Shown: in pieces, positions 18,701 through 26,400 of the stretch
Layout of the letters: the number at the start of each line of letters is the position of its first letter
How positions within the stretch are numbered: position 1 is the first letter of the stretch
Assembly (NCBI GenBank): GCA_020629965.1
Contig: JAHDCG010000058.1
Coordinates: forward strand, 1-33,387
DNA from: Saprospiraceae bacterium
GTDB taxonomy: Bacteria > Bacteroidota > Bacteroidia > Chitinophagales > Saprospiraceae
Direction of reading: 5' to 3'
Length of the DNA stretch: 33,387 nt
Position numbers and translations under genes: made by a program
Notes under the pieces: generated by a model
Told to the model about the DNA's origin: nothing
The model's database searches: none
The model's input: only the letters and a program-made list of their open reading frames with translations

Positions 18701-18812
18701 CGGCGACGATACCCGATATTTTGAGCTGAGCGAATGCGGAGACCGACAGAGTCAGCAGCAGTACTAAAACGAGATTTCGTTTTAGAAATCGGCAGGTAAT
18801 TATTTTTTTCAT
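15780..18812 (-). CDS. susC-like: SusC/RagA family TonB-dependent outer-membrane transporter
   Basis: A 1010-aa protein with a signal peptide ending SAFAQ (residue 29). Residues about 30-105 are a carboxypeptidase-regulatory-like domain (ISGIVADAASGETLIGASV, DFDGTYSL). The plug starts near EVVVVGYGSKKKVDLTGSI, includes ALQGRTAGVQVSNTNGSPG and DASATALYGSRGANGVILV, and is followed by the 22-strand barrel to the C terminus. Length and motifs fit the family. It imports oligosaccharides with SusD, powered by TonB. It is the first gene of the long minus-strand block. The 18-bp box at 18966-18983 lies in its divergent upstream region, though in the orientation of the MFS gene. Confidence 0.96.
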   Translation of the reverse strand: MKKIITCRFLKRNLVLVLLLTLSVSAFAQLKISGIVADAASGETLIGASVFAEGTSTGTVTDFDGTYSLTVDAADAVLIFTYTGYQTQEIKVTESKTLDVKLAAADNLLNEVVVVGYGSKKKVDLTGSIASLSAKDFEAQPITRVENALQGRTAGVQVSNTNGSPGNNARIRIRGTNSITGSGSPLVVLDGILGASLGAINPSDIESIQVLKDASATALYGSRGANGVILVTSKKGKDGSNVNLDAFFGLQSLPKKIDIVSPAEYARLVNEQLAVGGSAPAFFEEDITEFENGAGTDWQDEIYREGTEALTQNYTLSFNGKKDKIGYYVAGNLVDNEGILTNNFYKRLALRSNLDFELNDRMTAGLNITYSKEEALNGFASDLLFAPNASALIFAPVAEAFTADGTPTKFSPYGSIAVSPTASTFGRNDNRQTNNATATAFFNWKITDDITYSFTGGVRDVNATSTIAVASYATTGQTEANVFNSDFTQFQHTHVLGYSKLFGAKHDFGIKAIFEEQDSDSYGSAAFGQNLLVESVGINNIGFAETQVISSGQSAEAIRSYVGRVEYEFDDKYLFTGTVRADGSSKFPEANRFGVFPSVAAAWRLSEEGFIKDLGIFDNLKLRASYGQVGNQAISPYSSLALLQTSPTAFNPVLDNTAPVIGIAPGRAANPNLRWETTTQTDIGIDFGFMDGRLTAGFDYYTKTTSDLLLFVSTPTYTGLGAVLQNVGEIGNKGFEVDLGYLALNREDLRWDIAFNLAANKTTVLDIGNNDVIFPGRGFAGSGSLLSRVEVGGELGNFVGYINDGTWNTDEESEAAVYGLQPGDTKYRDLNEDGVINEEDVTIIGNGAPDLIWGLNNTVSYKGFELNIFLQSMMGQDVFNVQRAVMMGTSGDVKTPTHGDIRDRWTPTNQDTDTPAFSSTNFQAPEDSRFIEDASFIRLRNVRLGYTVPAVKGFKSLTVYVSGQNLLTFTDYKGYDPEVSGAGDSNVDLGIDNGTYPNPKVITFGVNAGF

Positions 18813-19141
18813 ACAGTAAGAAAATTTAGTGTTGTGTTTTGGATAGTTAATTTTTCCCGAAAAACGGAAACGGGTGATTTTTTTTCAAAATTTCGCCCTT
18901 TTTTCTTTAGCCAAGGTATGCGTTTATCGCAGCACGGAATTAACGTAAAAAGCGCTAATCACGGATGTCCGGTTTTTGTCCGGTGCAGGGCGAAAAGGTA
19001 GTGCGGCATTGGGCTTTTCTTTAGGTTGCAGGTGCTCGGCGGTGGCTTTTGCTTTTACAAAGCCTAATGACGAAAGTCGATGTTACGGTGCGGGTCGCCT
19101 TTTTTTTTAACAAAACGAAACAAGTAAAAACCATCAGCAGT
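18813..19141. other. Divergent control region between susC and MFS porter
   Basis: No gene is supported in these 329 bp. The only strong feature is the regulon box at 18966-18983, nearly midway (153 bp from the susC ATG and 158 bp from the MFS ATG). Near susC the region is T-rich on the plus strand. Confidence 0.6.
18966..18983 (+). promoter_or_regulatory. Regulon box, best copy (susC/MFS divergent region)
   Basis: The sequence is TGTCCGG-TTTT-TGTCCGG, two exact 7-bp direct repeats with a 4-bp T spacer, an 11-bp (one helical turn) pitch. This layout resembles OmpR/PhoB-type operators. Because it lies between divergent genes, one site could serve both. Confidence 0.7.
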
Positions 19142-20692
19142 ATGCGCTTAACAGCATTTAAGTACGCGGCTATCGTCGCCTTCGGAGGATTTGTGTTCGG
19201 TCTCGATGCCGCTTTGATTTCCGGAACGGTAAAATTTATCACCGCCGAGTTTGACCTGACGGACTTACAAGTCGGCAGCGTGGTCAGTGCGCCGGGTTTC
19301 GGGGTGATTTTCGCGCTTTTGGTCACCGGATATTTTGCGGATAGTTGGGGGCGCAGAAAGACTTTGCGGGTTATCGCACTTTTGTATTTGGTGTCGGCGG
19401 TTTCTTCGGCATTTGCGCCGAGTTATTTTGCGCTGCTCGCCGCACGTTTTTTGGGCGGTTTGGCATTTACGTCGTTATCTTTGGCAGCCATGTATATCGG
19501 AGAAATCGCGCCCGCCGAGCAACGCGGTAAACTCGGAGCGATGAACCAAATCAACATCGTGGTCGGGCTGTCGGCGGCTTATTTTATCAATTATCTCATT
19601 CTGCAACTGTCACAATCGGATGCGGCGTGGGTGGCGGATTGGGGCCTGCGTGAAAACACTTGGCGTTATATGTTAGGTACCGAGATTATTCCCGCTGCGC
19701 TGTGGACGGTACTGCTGCTGACGGTGCCGCGCAGTCCGCGTTGGTTAATTTTAAAAGGAAAAACTGAGGAAGCAAGAGCAGTGTTAGCACAACTGCTGCC
19801 CGCAAATCGGGTAAGCGCGGAAATTACGGAGATAGAAGCGAGTCTGGAAACTTCGGACAAAGAATTGTCTTATGTTGAGCAAATAAAGAGTCTTTTCGAC
19901 TCCAAACTCAAAAAGGCGGTGATTATCGGTTTCACCTTTGCGGTAGTGCAGCAGATTACGGGTATCAATGCTATTTTATTTTACGCACCGACGGTCTTCG
20001 AGCAGTTGGGACTCGGTACGGATGCGGCTTTTATGCAGTCGGTTTGGGTCGGAGTATGCAGCGTGGTTTTCACGGTTCTGGCTTTGCTGCTGATTGATAA
20101 AGTCGGTCGTCGCCCGATGACGGTGGGCGGTTTGCTGTGGGCGGTACTGAGTTTAGGGCTGTGTGCATACGGTTTTAACGAAGCGACTTATACTTTGCAG
20201 GAAGCGGATTTGGTGAGTATTGAAAATTTGGAAATCACTAAACTGCAAACGATGTTCGATGTGGAATACGGCTCGGATATCGAGTTTAAATCCGCCCTGC
20301 GCACGCGCCTCGGTGACACGGATGCACGGGCTTTCGAGGGTGATTTGTTGCAAAAAGCGAGTAAACTGCCGGGCACTTTGATTTTATTCGGGATTATGAG
20401 TTTTATTGCGGCTTTTCAGTTTTCGGTCGGTCCGATTATGTGGGTCGTTTTTTCGGAAATTTTCCCCGTACACGTGCGCGGTGTGGCTATTCCCGCCTTT
20501 GCTTTGGTGACGAGCATCGTGAGTTATTTGGTGCAGCAGTTTTTCCCGTGGCAGTTGACGAATATGGGTTCGCGTGACATTTTTCTGTTTTACGCGGTGA
20601 CGTCGGCGATTGGTCTGGCGGCTTTGTTTTTTACCTTACCGGAGACTAAGAATAAAACTTTGGAGGAGATACAGGGGGAGTTGAGTAGTTAG
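19142..20692 (+). CDS. MFS sugar porter family transporter
   Basis: The ATG at 19142 gives 516 aa starting MRLTAFKYAAIVAFGGFVFG; the open frame reaches 19049, but the added residues lack family features. Sugar-porter signatures are DSWGRRKTL (about residue 67), GEIAPAEQRGKLGAMNQ, QQITGINAILFYAPTVFE, DKVGRRPMTVGG, SEIFPVHVRG (about 438) and PETKNKTLEE (about 500). About 12 helices are expected. A charged loop of about 60 residues (roughly 345-410) interrupts the C-terminal half between helices 9 and 10. It probably imports a mono- or disaccharide released by the agarases (galactose or neoagarobiose are candidates). Its position beside susC and the shared box support induction with the locus. 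Confidence 0.9.
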   Translation: MRLTAFKYAAIVAFGGFVFGLDAALISGTVKFITAEFDLTDLQVGSVVSAPGFGVIFALLVTGYFADSWGRRKTLRVIALLYLVSAVSSAFAPSYFALLAARFLGGLAFTSLSLAAMYIGEIAPAEQRGKLGAMNQINIVVGLSAAYFINYLILQLSQSDAAWVADWGLRENTWRYMLGTEIIPAALWTVLLLTVPRSPRWLILKGKTEEARAVLAQLLPANRVSAEITEIEASLETSDKELSYVEQIKSLFDSKLKKAVIIGFTFAVVQQITGINAILFYAPTVFEQLGLGTDAAFMQSVWVGVCSVVFTVLALLLIDKVGRRPMTVGGLLWAVLSLGLCAYGFNEATYTLQEADLVSIENLEITKLQTMFDVEYGSDIEFKSALRTRLGDTDARAFEGDLLQKASKLPGTLILFGIMSFIAAFQFSVGPIMWVVFSEIFPVHVRGVAIPAFALVTSIVSYLVQQFFPWQLTNMGSRDIFLFYAVTSAIGLAALFFTLPETKNKTLEEIQGELSS

Positions 20693-20710
20693 TTTATGGT
20701 TTATGGAGAA

Positions 20711-20735
20711 GCCGCTGCATTTTGGGTGCAGCGGC
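20711..20735 (+). terminator. Strong intrinsic terminator after the MFS gene
   Basis: GCCGCTGCA (20711-20719) pairs with TGCAGCGGC (20727-20735), followed by TTTTTTGTTT. It lies 18 bp after the stop. The same GCCGCTGC stem recurs at 21381-21410 and 22411-22438. Confidence 0.9.
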
Positions 20736-20743
20736 TTTTTTGT

Positions 20744-21147
20744 TTAAACCGTAACGACTGCTTCTCTCTTATCGTTAATCGGATAATCCTGCACCAAAAT
20801 ATCGGTGGGAATGTTTAATGCTTTTGCAATACTTCTAATCATCGGTAAAGTGAGTTTTCTTTTTCTGTGTAAGATTTCCGATGCTCTTGATTTATAACCG
20901 ATAATCTCACCCAACTGAGTTACATTGATGCCCTTGTCATCCATTCTGCTTTTAATCGCTTCTATCGGATCGAGACTCTCAATCGGATAATGAACGTCTT
21001 CGTACTGCTCGACAAAACTTGAAATCTTGTCTAAATATTCAATTTCGGGCGTACCTTCTTTTGCTCCGTAAGGCTATAAACCGCATCGAGTGCCGCCTCG
21101 TATTCTTCTTTTGTTTTTATGATTTTCAGAAATTTTCGGTAGTCCAT
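20744..21147 (-). pseudogene. Frameshifted HigA-type antitoxin gene
   Basis: Translation from the ATG at 21147 gives MDYRKFLKIIKTKEEYEAAL, a HigA-type start, but stops early. One base shift near 21055-21072 reopens a frame reading GTPEIEYLDKISSF and YPIESLDPIEAIKSRMDDKG. It continues as an intact XRE helix-turn-helix (VTQLGEIIGYKSRASEILHRKRKLTL) to 20744. The corrected product would be about 134 aa, the usual length. The two frames are offset by 203 nt, so one base is missing. The surviving in-frame piece from 20944 (66 aa) keeps the DNA-binding motif. A sequencing error would explain this equally well; the slippery context is poor for programmed frameshifting. Confidence 0.75.
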
Positions 21148-21437
21148 AAATTGCCGGTTTTGTGTAATTGAATGCGCAAAATAATACTTTTACGTTACCC
21201 GCAACATTCAAAATTAACCAATACTGCAAGTCGCCCCCTCGGCGCAGCGCGACGTCACTATCGGTAGCAACGCATTTCAATCCGGTGTCGGCGGCACGGA
21301 GTGACGCGCCTATCGAACCTGATGCAAAAGGAACACCACGCTGTGCCGCCATGCAGCGGTCAAATTTTCATAAAAAAAAAGCCGCTGAAAACAAAACGTC
21401 CGCAGCGGCTTTCTTCAGTCATAAACCATAAACCAAT
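21148..21437. other. Gap with possible toxin remnant and GC-rich patch
   Basis: On the minus strand, about 21150-21232 translate as LNVAGNVKVLFCAFNYTKP, then AIYG. This weakly resembles the C-terminal NVGGN-strand-strand part of HigB toxins, the normal partner encoded before higA. No intact toxin is present. The adjoining 21230-21350 is GC-rich compared with other gaps and matches nothing recognised. The terminator of the GH16 gene lies at 21381-21410. Confidence 0.35.
21381..21410 (-). terminator. Intrinsic terminator of the GH16 gene
   Basis: GCCGCTG (21381-21387) pairs with CAGCGGC (21403-21409). On the minus strand nine T residues follow (complement of 21372-21380). It is 28 bp after the GH16 stop. 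Confidence 0.85.
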
Positions 21438-22349
21438 CTACTCCTCCACCAATTTCCAAGTCCGCACCCAATCCACGTACATTGTATTCATCGAGTCGTC
21501 CGCCAAATCTTCCTGTGCGGCGATACCGCCCGCCCAGTCCGCGTCGATTGTCCATAAATCCCAAATCAAATTCAGATCGCGGGTAAAATCTCTTGCCGAA
21601 ACGACGCTGCCCGCCGGCTCGCCGTCCAAATAGAACTGAATGTCGCGTGCGTTTTTCCACCACACGCCGACTACGTGATAGCCTTCGTTCCACTGCACAC
21701 CGCGCAACGGATTGTCACTCGACAGGGCACGGTTGTCGAAGTTGCCTTTGGCGCGTTGAGTGTCGCCGTCCACGACGTGAAAATACTGTGAGTTCATTTG
21801 CCACGGAAAGTTCGGCTCACAGTCGCACGAAGGCTTTGAGTTGTTTTCAATGATATCGATTTCGTCGCGGTTGTCGATGTCGCCGTTATTCATCCAAAAG
21901 GTATTGAAAGCGGAAATGTGCGCCGTCTTGATGCGACTTTCGGTGTACATCGGGTAGTTAATTTGGGTGTTGGAAGTGATGCGCGAAGTCTCGAACCAAC
22001 GGCTTGCGCCCTCGTCGAGCGTAGCTTTAATCCAAAGGTTGCCGTCTGCCACGCCCGAGTTTTCCGCTTTCATACGGACGGGCACGCCGTAGTTCCACAG
22101 TTCTTTTCTCCATTTTTCGGTGTCGAAGGTATCGAAATCATCGGTCAGCATTTCGACTTTTTCCCACTTTTGACCGGGGGGCGTTCGGTCGTCGATAGAA
22201 ACGAACATCGGCAGGTTCGGGTCGGTATTTTCAAAGTCACGGACGACCGGCTCCGGGTCGGGCGTCATGTTGACCTCTTCGTCGTCTTTACAGGAGGTCG
22301 CCAAGAAAAGGAGGGCGCATACGGGTAATAAGAATTTTACAAACTTCAT
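21438..22349 (-). CDS. GH16 family lipoprotein, agarase/porphyranase-type
   Basis: A 303-aa protein with a lipoprotein signal and lipobox ATSC (C20), then an acidic linker. The GH16 jelly-roll spans about residues 62-300. DEIDIIEN carries the catalytic signature ExDxxE: predicted nucleophile E163, helper D165 and acid/base E168. YTESRIKTAHISAFNTFWMNN before it and NEGYHVVGVWW / IQFYLDGEPAGSV after it fit the family. The FWM and EIDIIE context is closer to agarases, porphyranases and carrageenases than to laminarinases, but subfamily assignment needs a tree. It probably makes endo cuts in a galactan at the cell surface, feeding the GH50 enzymes. It lies 115 bp after the 22465-23169 gene, separated by a hairpin that could attenuate read-through. 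Confidence 0.88.
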   Translation of the reverse strand: MKFVKFLLPVCALLFLATSCKDDEEVNMTPDPEPVVRDFENTDPNLPMFVSIDDRTPPGQKWEKVEMLTDDFDTFDTEKWRKELWNYGVPVRMKAENSGVADGNLWIKATLDEGASRWFETSRITSNTQINYPMYTESRIKTAHISAFNTFWMNNGDIDNRDEIDIIENNSKPSCDCEPNFPWQMNSQYFHVVDGDTQRAKGNFDNRALSSDNPLRGVQWNEGYHVVGVWWKNARDIQFYLDGEPAGSVVSARDFTRDLNLIWDLWTIDADWAGGIAAQEDLADDSMNTMYVDWVRTWKLVEE

Positions 22350-22410
22350 AATTTTAAAGTTTTATCGGTTAAGAATTTTTTAATGCAGTCGGGAGAAAAA
22401 TCATATAAAA

Positions 22411-22438
22411 GCCGCTGCAAATCGAGTCTTGCAGCGGC
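22411..22438 (-). terminator. Intrinsic terminator between small T9SS gene and GH16
   Basis: GCCGCTGCAA (22411-22420) pairs perfectly with TTGCAGCGGC (22429-22438). On the minus strand TTTTATATGATTTTT follows. It is 26 bp after the stop of the upstream gene and 61 bp before the GH16 start, so GH16 may depend on read-through or its own promoter. Confidence 0.8.
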
Positions 22439-22464
22439 TTTCAGATTGGTGCAAAAATTAAGAA

Positions 22465-23169
22465 TTACTTAATCATCAATTTTTGACCGCTGATTTTACC
22501 GTCTTCTTCCACCCGAACGACGTGCATACCGGGCGCCAATGTGCTGACGTCGATTTGACCGTTCATAGTGTTAGTTTCCAAAACCAACCGGCCCGTCATG
22601 TTGTAAACCTGTACGTTCTTCTCCAAATTATTCGGAGTTGAAACAGAAATCAGGTCAGTCGCCGGGTTCGGTGCAATTTCCAAGCCTTCCAACACGGGGA
22701 AAGTCGTACCGGTGGACTCATCTACCTGCACAAACAAGTTCCAAAAAGTATCTTCCGCCGGGTCGTACTCGACGCGCACCTGCAAGATGTAGAACGCCGG
22801 GCTGTCCGTGTCCAAACTGCCGAAAACCGCTGCATCTTCGGGGAAAGTAAAATCGAAGTCGATAGTACCGTTCAACTCGCCCATGGTGCCGTCAGCGATG
22901 AACTGCTGCTCGTTGTACACTCTGCCCGACCAGTCCGGCGCGTACACATCGTAAGCCACCCACGCAGCCACGGCGTTGCCGATGTTGCCGTAAGATCCGG
23001 TAACGTTGAGGGTCGTACCCTGCGGAATATTTTCCGGGTAAGTATCGCCCGCCACGACTTCGTTGCCGCCGATGGTGTTGACTTCAATGGGACCCATGGT
23101 CGATTGTGCATTCATCGAAAATGCCAAAGCAAAAAGCAAAACAAGAGTGGTGTAAAAATTTCTTTTCAT
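22465..23169 (-). CDS. Small secreted T9SS sorting-domain protein
   Basis: The ATG at 23169 gives a 234-aa protein whose signal peptide ends SMNAQ; the open frame extends to 23235 but upstream codons would misplace the signal. Residues about 22-155 form a single beta-rich domain (STMGPIEVNTIGGNEVVAGD, TGSYGNIGNAVAAWVAYDVY) with no recognised family. Residues about 162-234 are a type A sorting domain (IAPNPATDLISVS, VYNMTGRLVLE, LAPGMHVVRVE). A regulon box lies 132 bp upstream, and GH16 is next downstream. A glycan-binding or adhesion role is a guess from context. Confidence 0.82.
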   Translation of the reverse strand: MKRNFYTTLVLLFALAFSMNAQSTMGPIEVNTIGGNEVVAGDTYPENIPQGTTLNVTGSYGNIGNAVAAWVAYDVYAPDWSGRVYNEQQFIADGTMGELNGTIDFDFTFPEDAAVFGSLDTDSPAFYILQVRVEYDPAEDTFWNLFVQVDESTGTTFPVLEGLEIAPNPATDLISVSTPNNLEKNVQVYNMTGRLVLETNTMNGQIDVSTLAPGMHVVRVEEDGKISGQKLMIK

Positions 23170-23301
23170 AATGAAGTTATTTAAAGTAAAGGGTTTGAAA
23201 TATGCGAGTGCATAAAGTACTTTTGTTAAGTACAAGTTGCCTTCGCGTTATTTTTGATGCCCAAATATGAACAATTAAAGGATGATTGTCCGTATCGCCG
23301 T

Positions 23302-23319
23302 CTTGACAAAAACTATACA
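23302..23319 (-). promoter_or_regulatory. Candidate regulon box upstream of small T9SS gene
   Basis: The minus strand reads TGTATAG-TTTT-TGTCAAG, 132 bp from the ATG at 23169 and in its coding orientation. The proximal half and spacer match the GH50 boxes exactly; the distal half is diverged. Confidence 0.5.
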
Positions 23320-23339
23320 GAGCCTGTTTTTCGGCAGCT

Positions 23340-23357
23340 TGTCCGGTTTTTGTCGGG
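23340..23357 (+). promoter_or_regulatory. Regulon box upstream of the haloperoxidase fusion
   Basis: TGTCCGG-TTTT-TGTCGGG lies 81 bp upstream of the ATG at 23439, in coding orientation, one base off the best copy. It is followed 32 bp later by a good Bacteroidota -7 box. Confidence 0.65.
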
Positions 23358-23389
23358 AATAGGTTTAAAATCGCGGTCGCCGATGAGTT

Positions 23390-23397
23390 TATTTTTG
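23390..23397 (+). promoter_or_regulatory. Bacteroidota-type -7 promoter box
   Basis: TATTTTTG fits the sigma-ABfr consensus TAnnTTTG exactly. TTTA about 22 bp upstream could serve as a -33 element (consensus TTTG). It is 41 bp from the ATG at 23439, and the regulon box lies just upstream, as expected for an activator site. Confidence 0.5.
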
Positions 23398-23438
23398 TAT
23401 TATAACTCTTTCACCCGGTTAAAAATTCCTTGGTTCGT

Positions 23439-26400
23439 ATGAAAAAAATTATTACGCTTTTTATTATTACGGCAATCTATCCCGCGCTTTTTCTCGCTCA
23501 ATCTTTTACGAAAATTACGGATAGAGCAGGCTTCGGCAATCTGCGCAGCAACACCGGCACCGCCGTCGCCGACTACGATGCGGACGGGGATTTAGACATT
23601 TTTATCGTCGGTAAAAGAGATTACACTTCTGTGCAACCGTCCACGCACAGCCGCCTTTTTGCCAATAATAACGACGGCACTTTCACGGATGTGACGGTCA
23701 CGGCGGGCTTCGATAACTTGTACGATTACGACGAAAGCGACCCCGGTTGGAACTACGGCGTGAAAATCGGTGCCGCCTGGGGTGATTACGACAATGACGG
23801 TTTTCCGGATTTGTGCCTGACCAATTATCAGCGTGTGCAACTCTTTCACAATGAAGGCAACGGCACTTTTGCCGAGGTCACGGCGGCGGCGGGTTTTCCG
23901 GTTTCGGACTCTTGCTACTACACCTCCGCGCTGTGGTGGGATTTGAACAACGACGGTTTTTTAGATGTGTACTTGTCGCGTTGGCGCGGTTGCGAAAATA
24001 ATTCTTACTACGAAAATAACGGCGACGGTACCTTTACGGAAAAAACAAACGCACTCGGTTTGGGCAGCGCACACGATGAGACGTGGATGTCAATTCCGCT
24101 CGACGTCAATGCGGACGGGATGTGGGATTTGTACTTAGCCAATGACTTTGCGCGCAATGAATTATTCGTACAAAATGCCGACGGAACCTTCAGCGACCGG
24201 GCGGCAGACTACAATTTGGACATTTTCGGCAACGACATGGGCATTGCTTACGGCGACTACGACAATAACGGCGACTTTGATATTTTCGTCAGCAACATCG
24301 GAGAAAACCGCCTGTTTTCGCCCTCGGCGGACGGCAGCACTTACACAAATATTGCCGAGGAAACGGGCGTTTTTAATACCTACTGGGCGTGGGGCTGTCG
24401 CTTCGCCGATTTTGATTTAGACGGCGATGAAGACCTGTTTGTCGCCAACGGTTTTGAAAATGACTTCATTCAATTTCCTGCCTTAAAAACCAATTTTCTT
24501 TTTAAAAATCTGACGCGAGAAGGGCAAAACACCTTTGCAGATATTTCGACGGCAGCGGGTGTCGCTGCGGAAACCAATACCATTGCCGTCAACATTTTTG
24601 ATTACGACAGCGACGGCGACCACGATATTTTTACCGCACAAACCAACGACATTCCGACCTTTTATGAAAATGAAATTATTGACGAAAATGCACCCGAAAA
24701 CCTGCATTGGACAGGGATGAAATTAGAGGGAACAACTTCCAATCGCGCGGGCTTAGGAGCTTATGTGAAAATTTGGACAGACGGACAAATGCAACAAAGA
24801 CTGTACACCGGCACGGATTTACTGTCGCAAAGTCTGCGCGGCGTACATTTCGGTTTGGGCGCTGCCGCGACGGTCGATAGCATGGAGGTGAAATGGAGTT
24901 CGGGCATTACGGAAACGCATTACGATTTACCCGCCGACATTTATTTACAACTTACGGAAGAGGAGGGCTACACCGTTTTGGATTTAGAGAGTCAAAAAAT
25001 TTACGGCTGCCTCGACTCGCTTGCCTGTAATTATAACGCCGCCGCCACGGTCAGCAACAACGGCTGCACTTATCGCATGGCGCCCTCCATCAGCGGTAAC
25101 GAAAACACGACTTATTTAGCAACGGAAACCTACACGACCGCCGCCGCACCCGGCAGCACTTTTCGCTGGAAAATCGAAAACGGACACATTCTCGGCGGAC
25201 AAGGCACACCGGCGGTGACCGTGCAATGGGAAATCGCGGAAACCGGTAGGGTAGAACTGCGCGAACTCAACGACTGCGTAAGCGAAGCCGCCGTTTTAAA
25301 CGTAAATCTGTCCTTCGACCCGACCGCAACCGAACACAGCATCGCCCGCCTGTGGAACGAAGCCTTGCTTTTTGCCATCCGCAATGACTTCGCCCGCCCG
25401 ACCGTACACGCCCGCAATTTGCACCACCTCAGCGCGGCAATGTACGACGCTTGGGCGATTTACGATGCGCAGGCAAGACCTTACTTAATCGGTAATACCG
25501 TCGGCGATTTTACGAGTGATTTTACCGATTTTACTACCGAAGAAAACCGCATCGAAGCGCGGCGCGAAACCATCAGCTTTGCCGCTTACCGACTGTTGCA
25601 CCACCGTTTTTTGCAGTCGCCGAGCTACTTGGTTTCCAAAGATGTTTTTAATCGTCTTTTCGCCGAAATGAGTTACGACGCTGACAACACTTCGACCGAT
25701 TACGCAAACGGTGACCCCGCTGCCCTCGGCAATTTTATCGCGCAAACCTACATCGACTTCGGGATGCAGGACGGCGCGACCGAACTGCAAGGTTACGCCA
25801 ATGCCTACTACGAAGCCGTCAATCCGCCCCTTGTCACCAATGAACCCGGCAACCCTAATCTCCGCGACCCCAACCGCTGGCAGCCCTTGGCTTTCGAGAC
25901 TTTTATCGACCAATCGGGCAATTTGATTGAAGGCACCGTTCCCGATTTTTTGAGTCCCGAATGGGGTAACGTCACGCCCTTCGCCCTCGACCCGACGCAG
26001 GCAGAAACCTACGTGCGCGACGGCGATTTGTACAACGTATTCACCGACCCCGGTGCGCCGCCTTACCTCGATACTTTGACCGCAACTGCCGATAACGCTG
26101 CTTATCGCTACGGCTTTTCTTTGGTGTCGGTTTGGGCGTCGCATTTGACGGCGGAAGACGGTGTAATGTGGGATATTTCGCCCGCCGGCATCGGTAATCT
26201 ACCCTTTGCGGATTTGCCGCGCAGCGTTACCGACTATCCGGATTTTTATAACTTAATCGACGGCGGTGACGGCAGTCCGGGGCATCGTGTAAATCCCGTT
26301 ACTGGCGCACCTTATCCGCCGCAGATTGTGCCGCGCGGCGATTATACCCGAGTTTTGGCGGAATTTTGGGCGGACGGTCCCGACTCCGAGACGCCGCCGG

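Noticed and set aside
21055-21072. Programmed -1 frameshift in the antitoxin
   Set aside because: The site G-CAA-AAG lacks a good slippery heptamer for the P-site codon, and such antitoxins are not known to need frameshifting; mutation or error is simpler.
21074-21352. A 92-codon minus-strand open frame as a gene
   Set aside because: It overlaps the antitoxin start in another frame and its first half has no protein-like pattern; at most its middle is a toxin remnant.
25485-26144. A 219-codon open frame on the minus strand
   Set aside because: It is antisense to the haloperoxidase domain, which carries intact catalytic motifs in the other direction.
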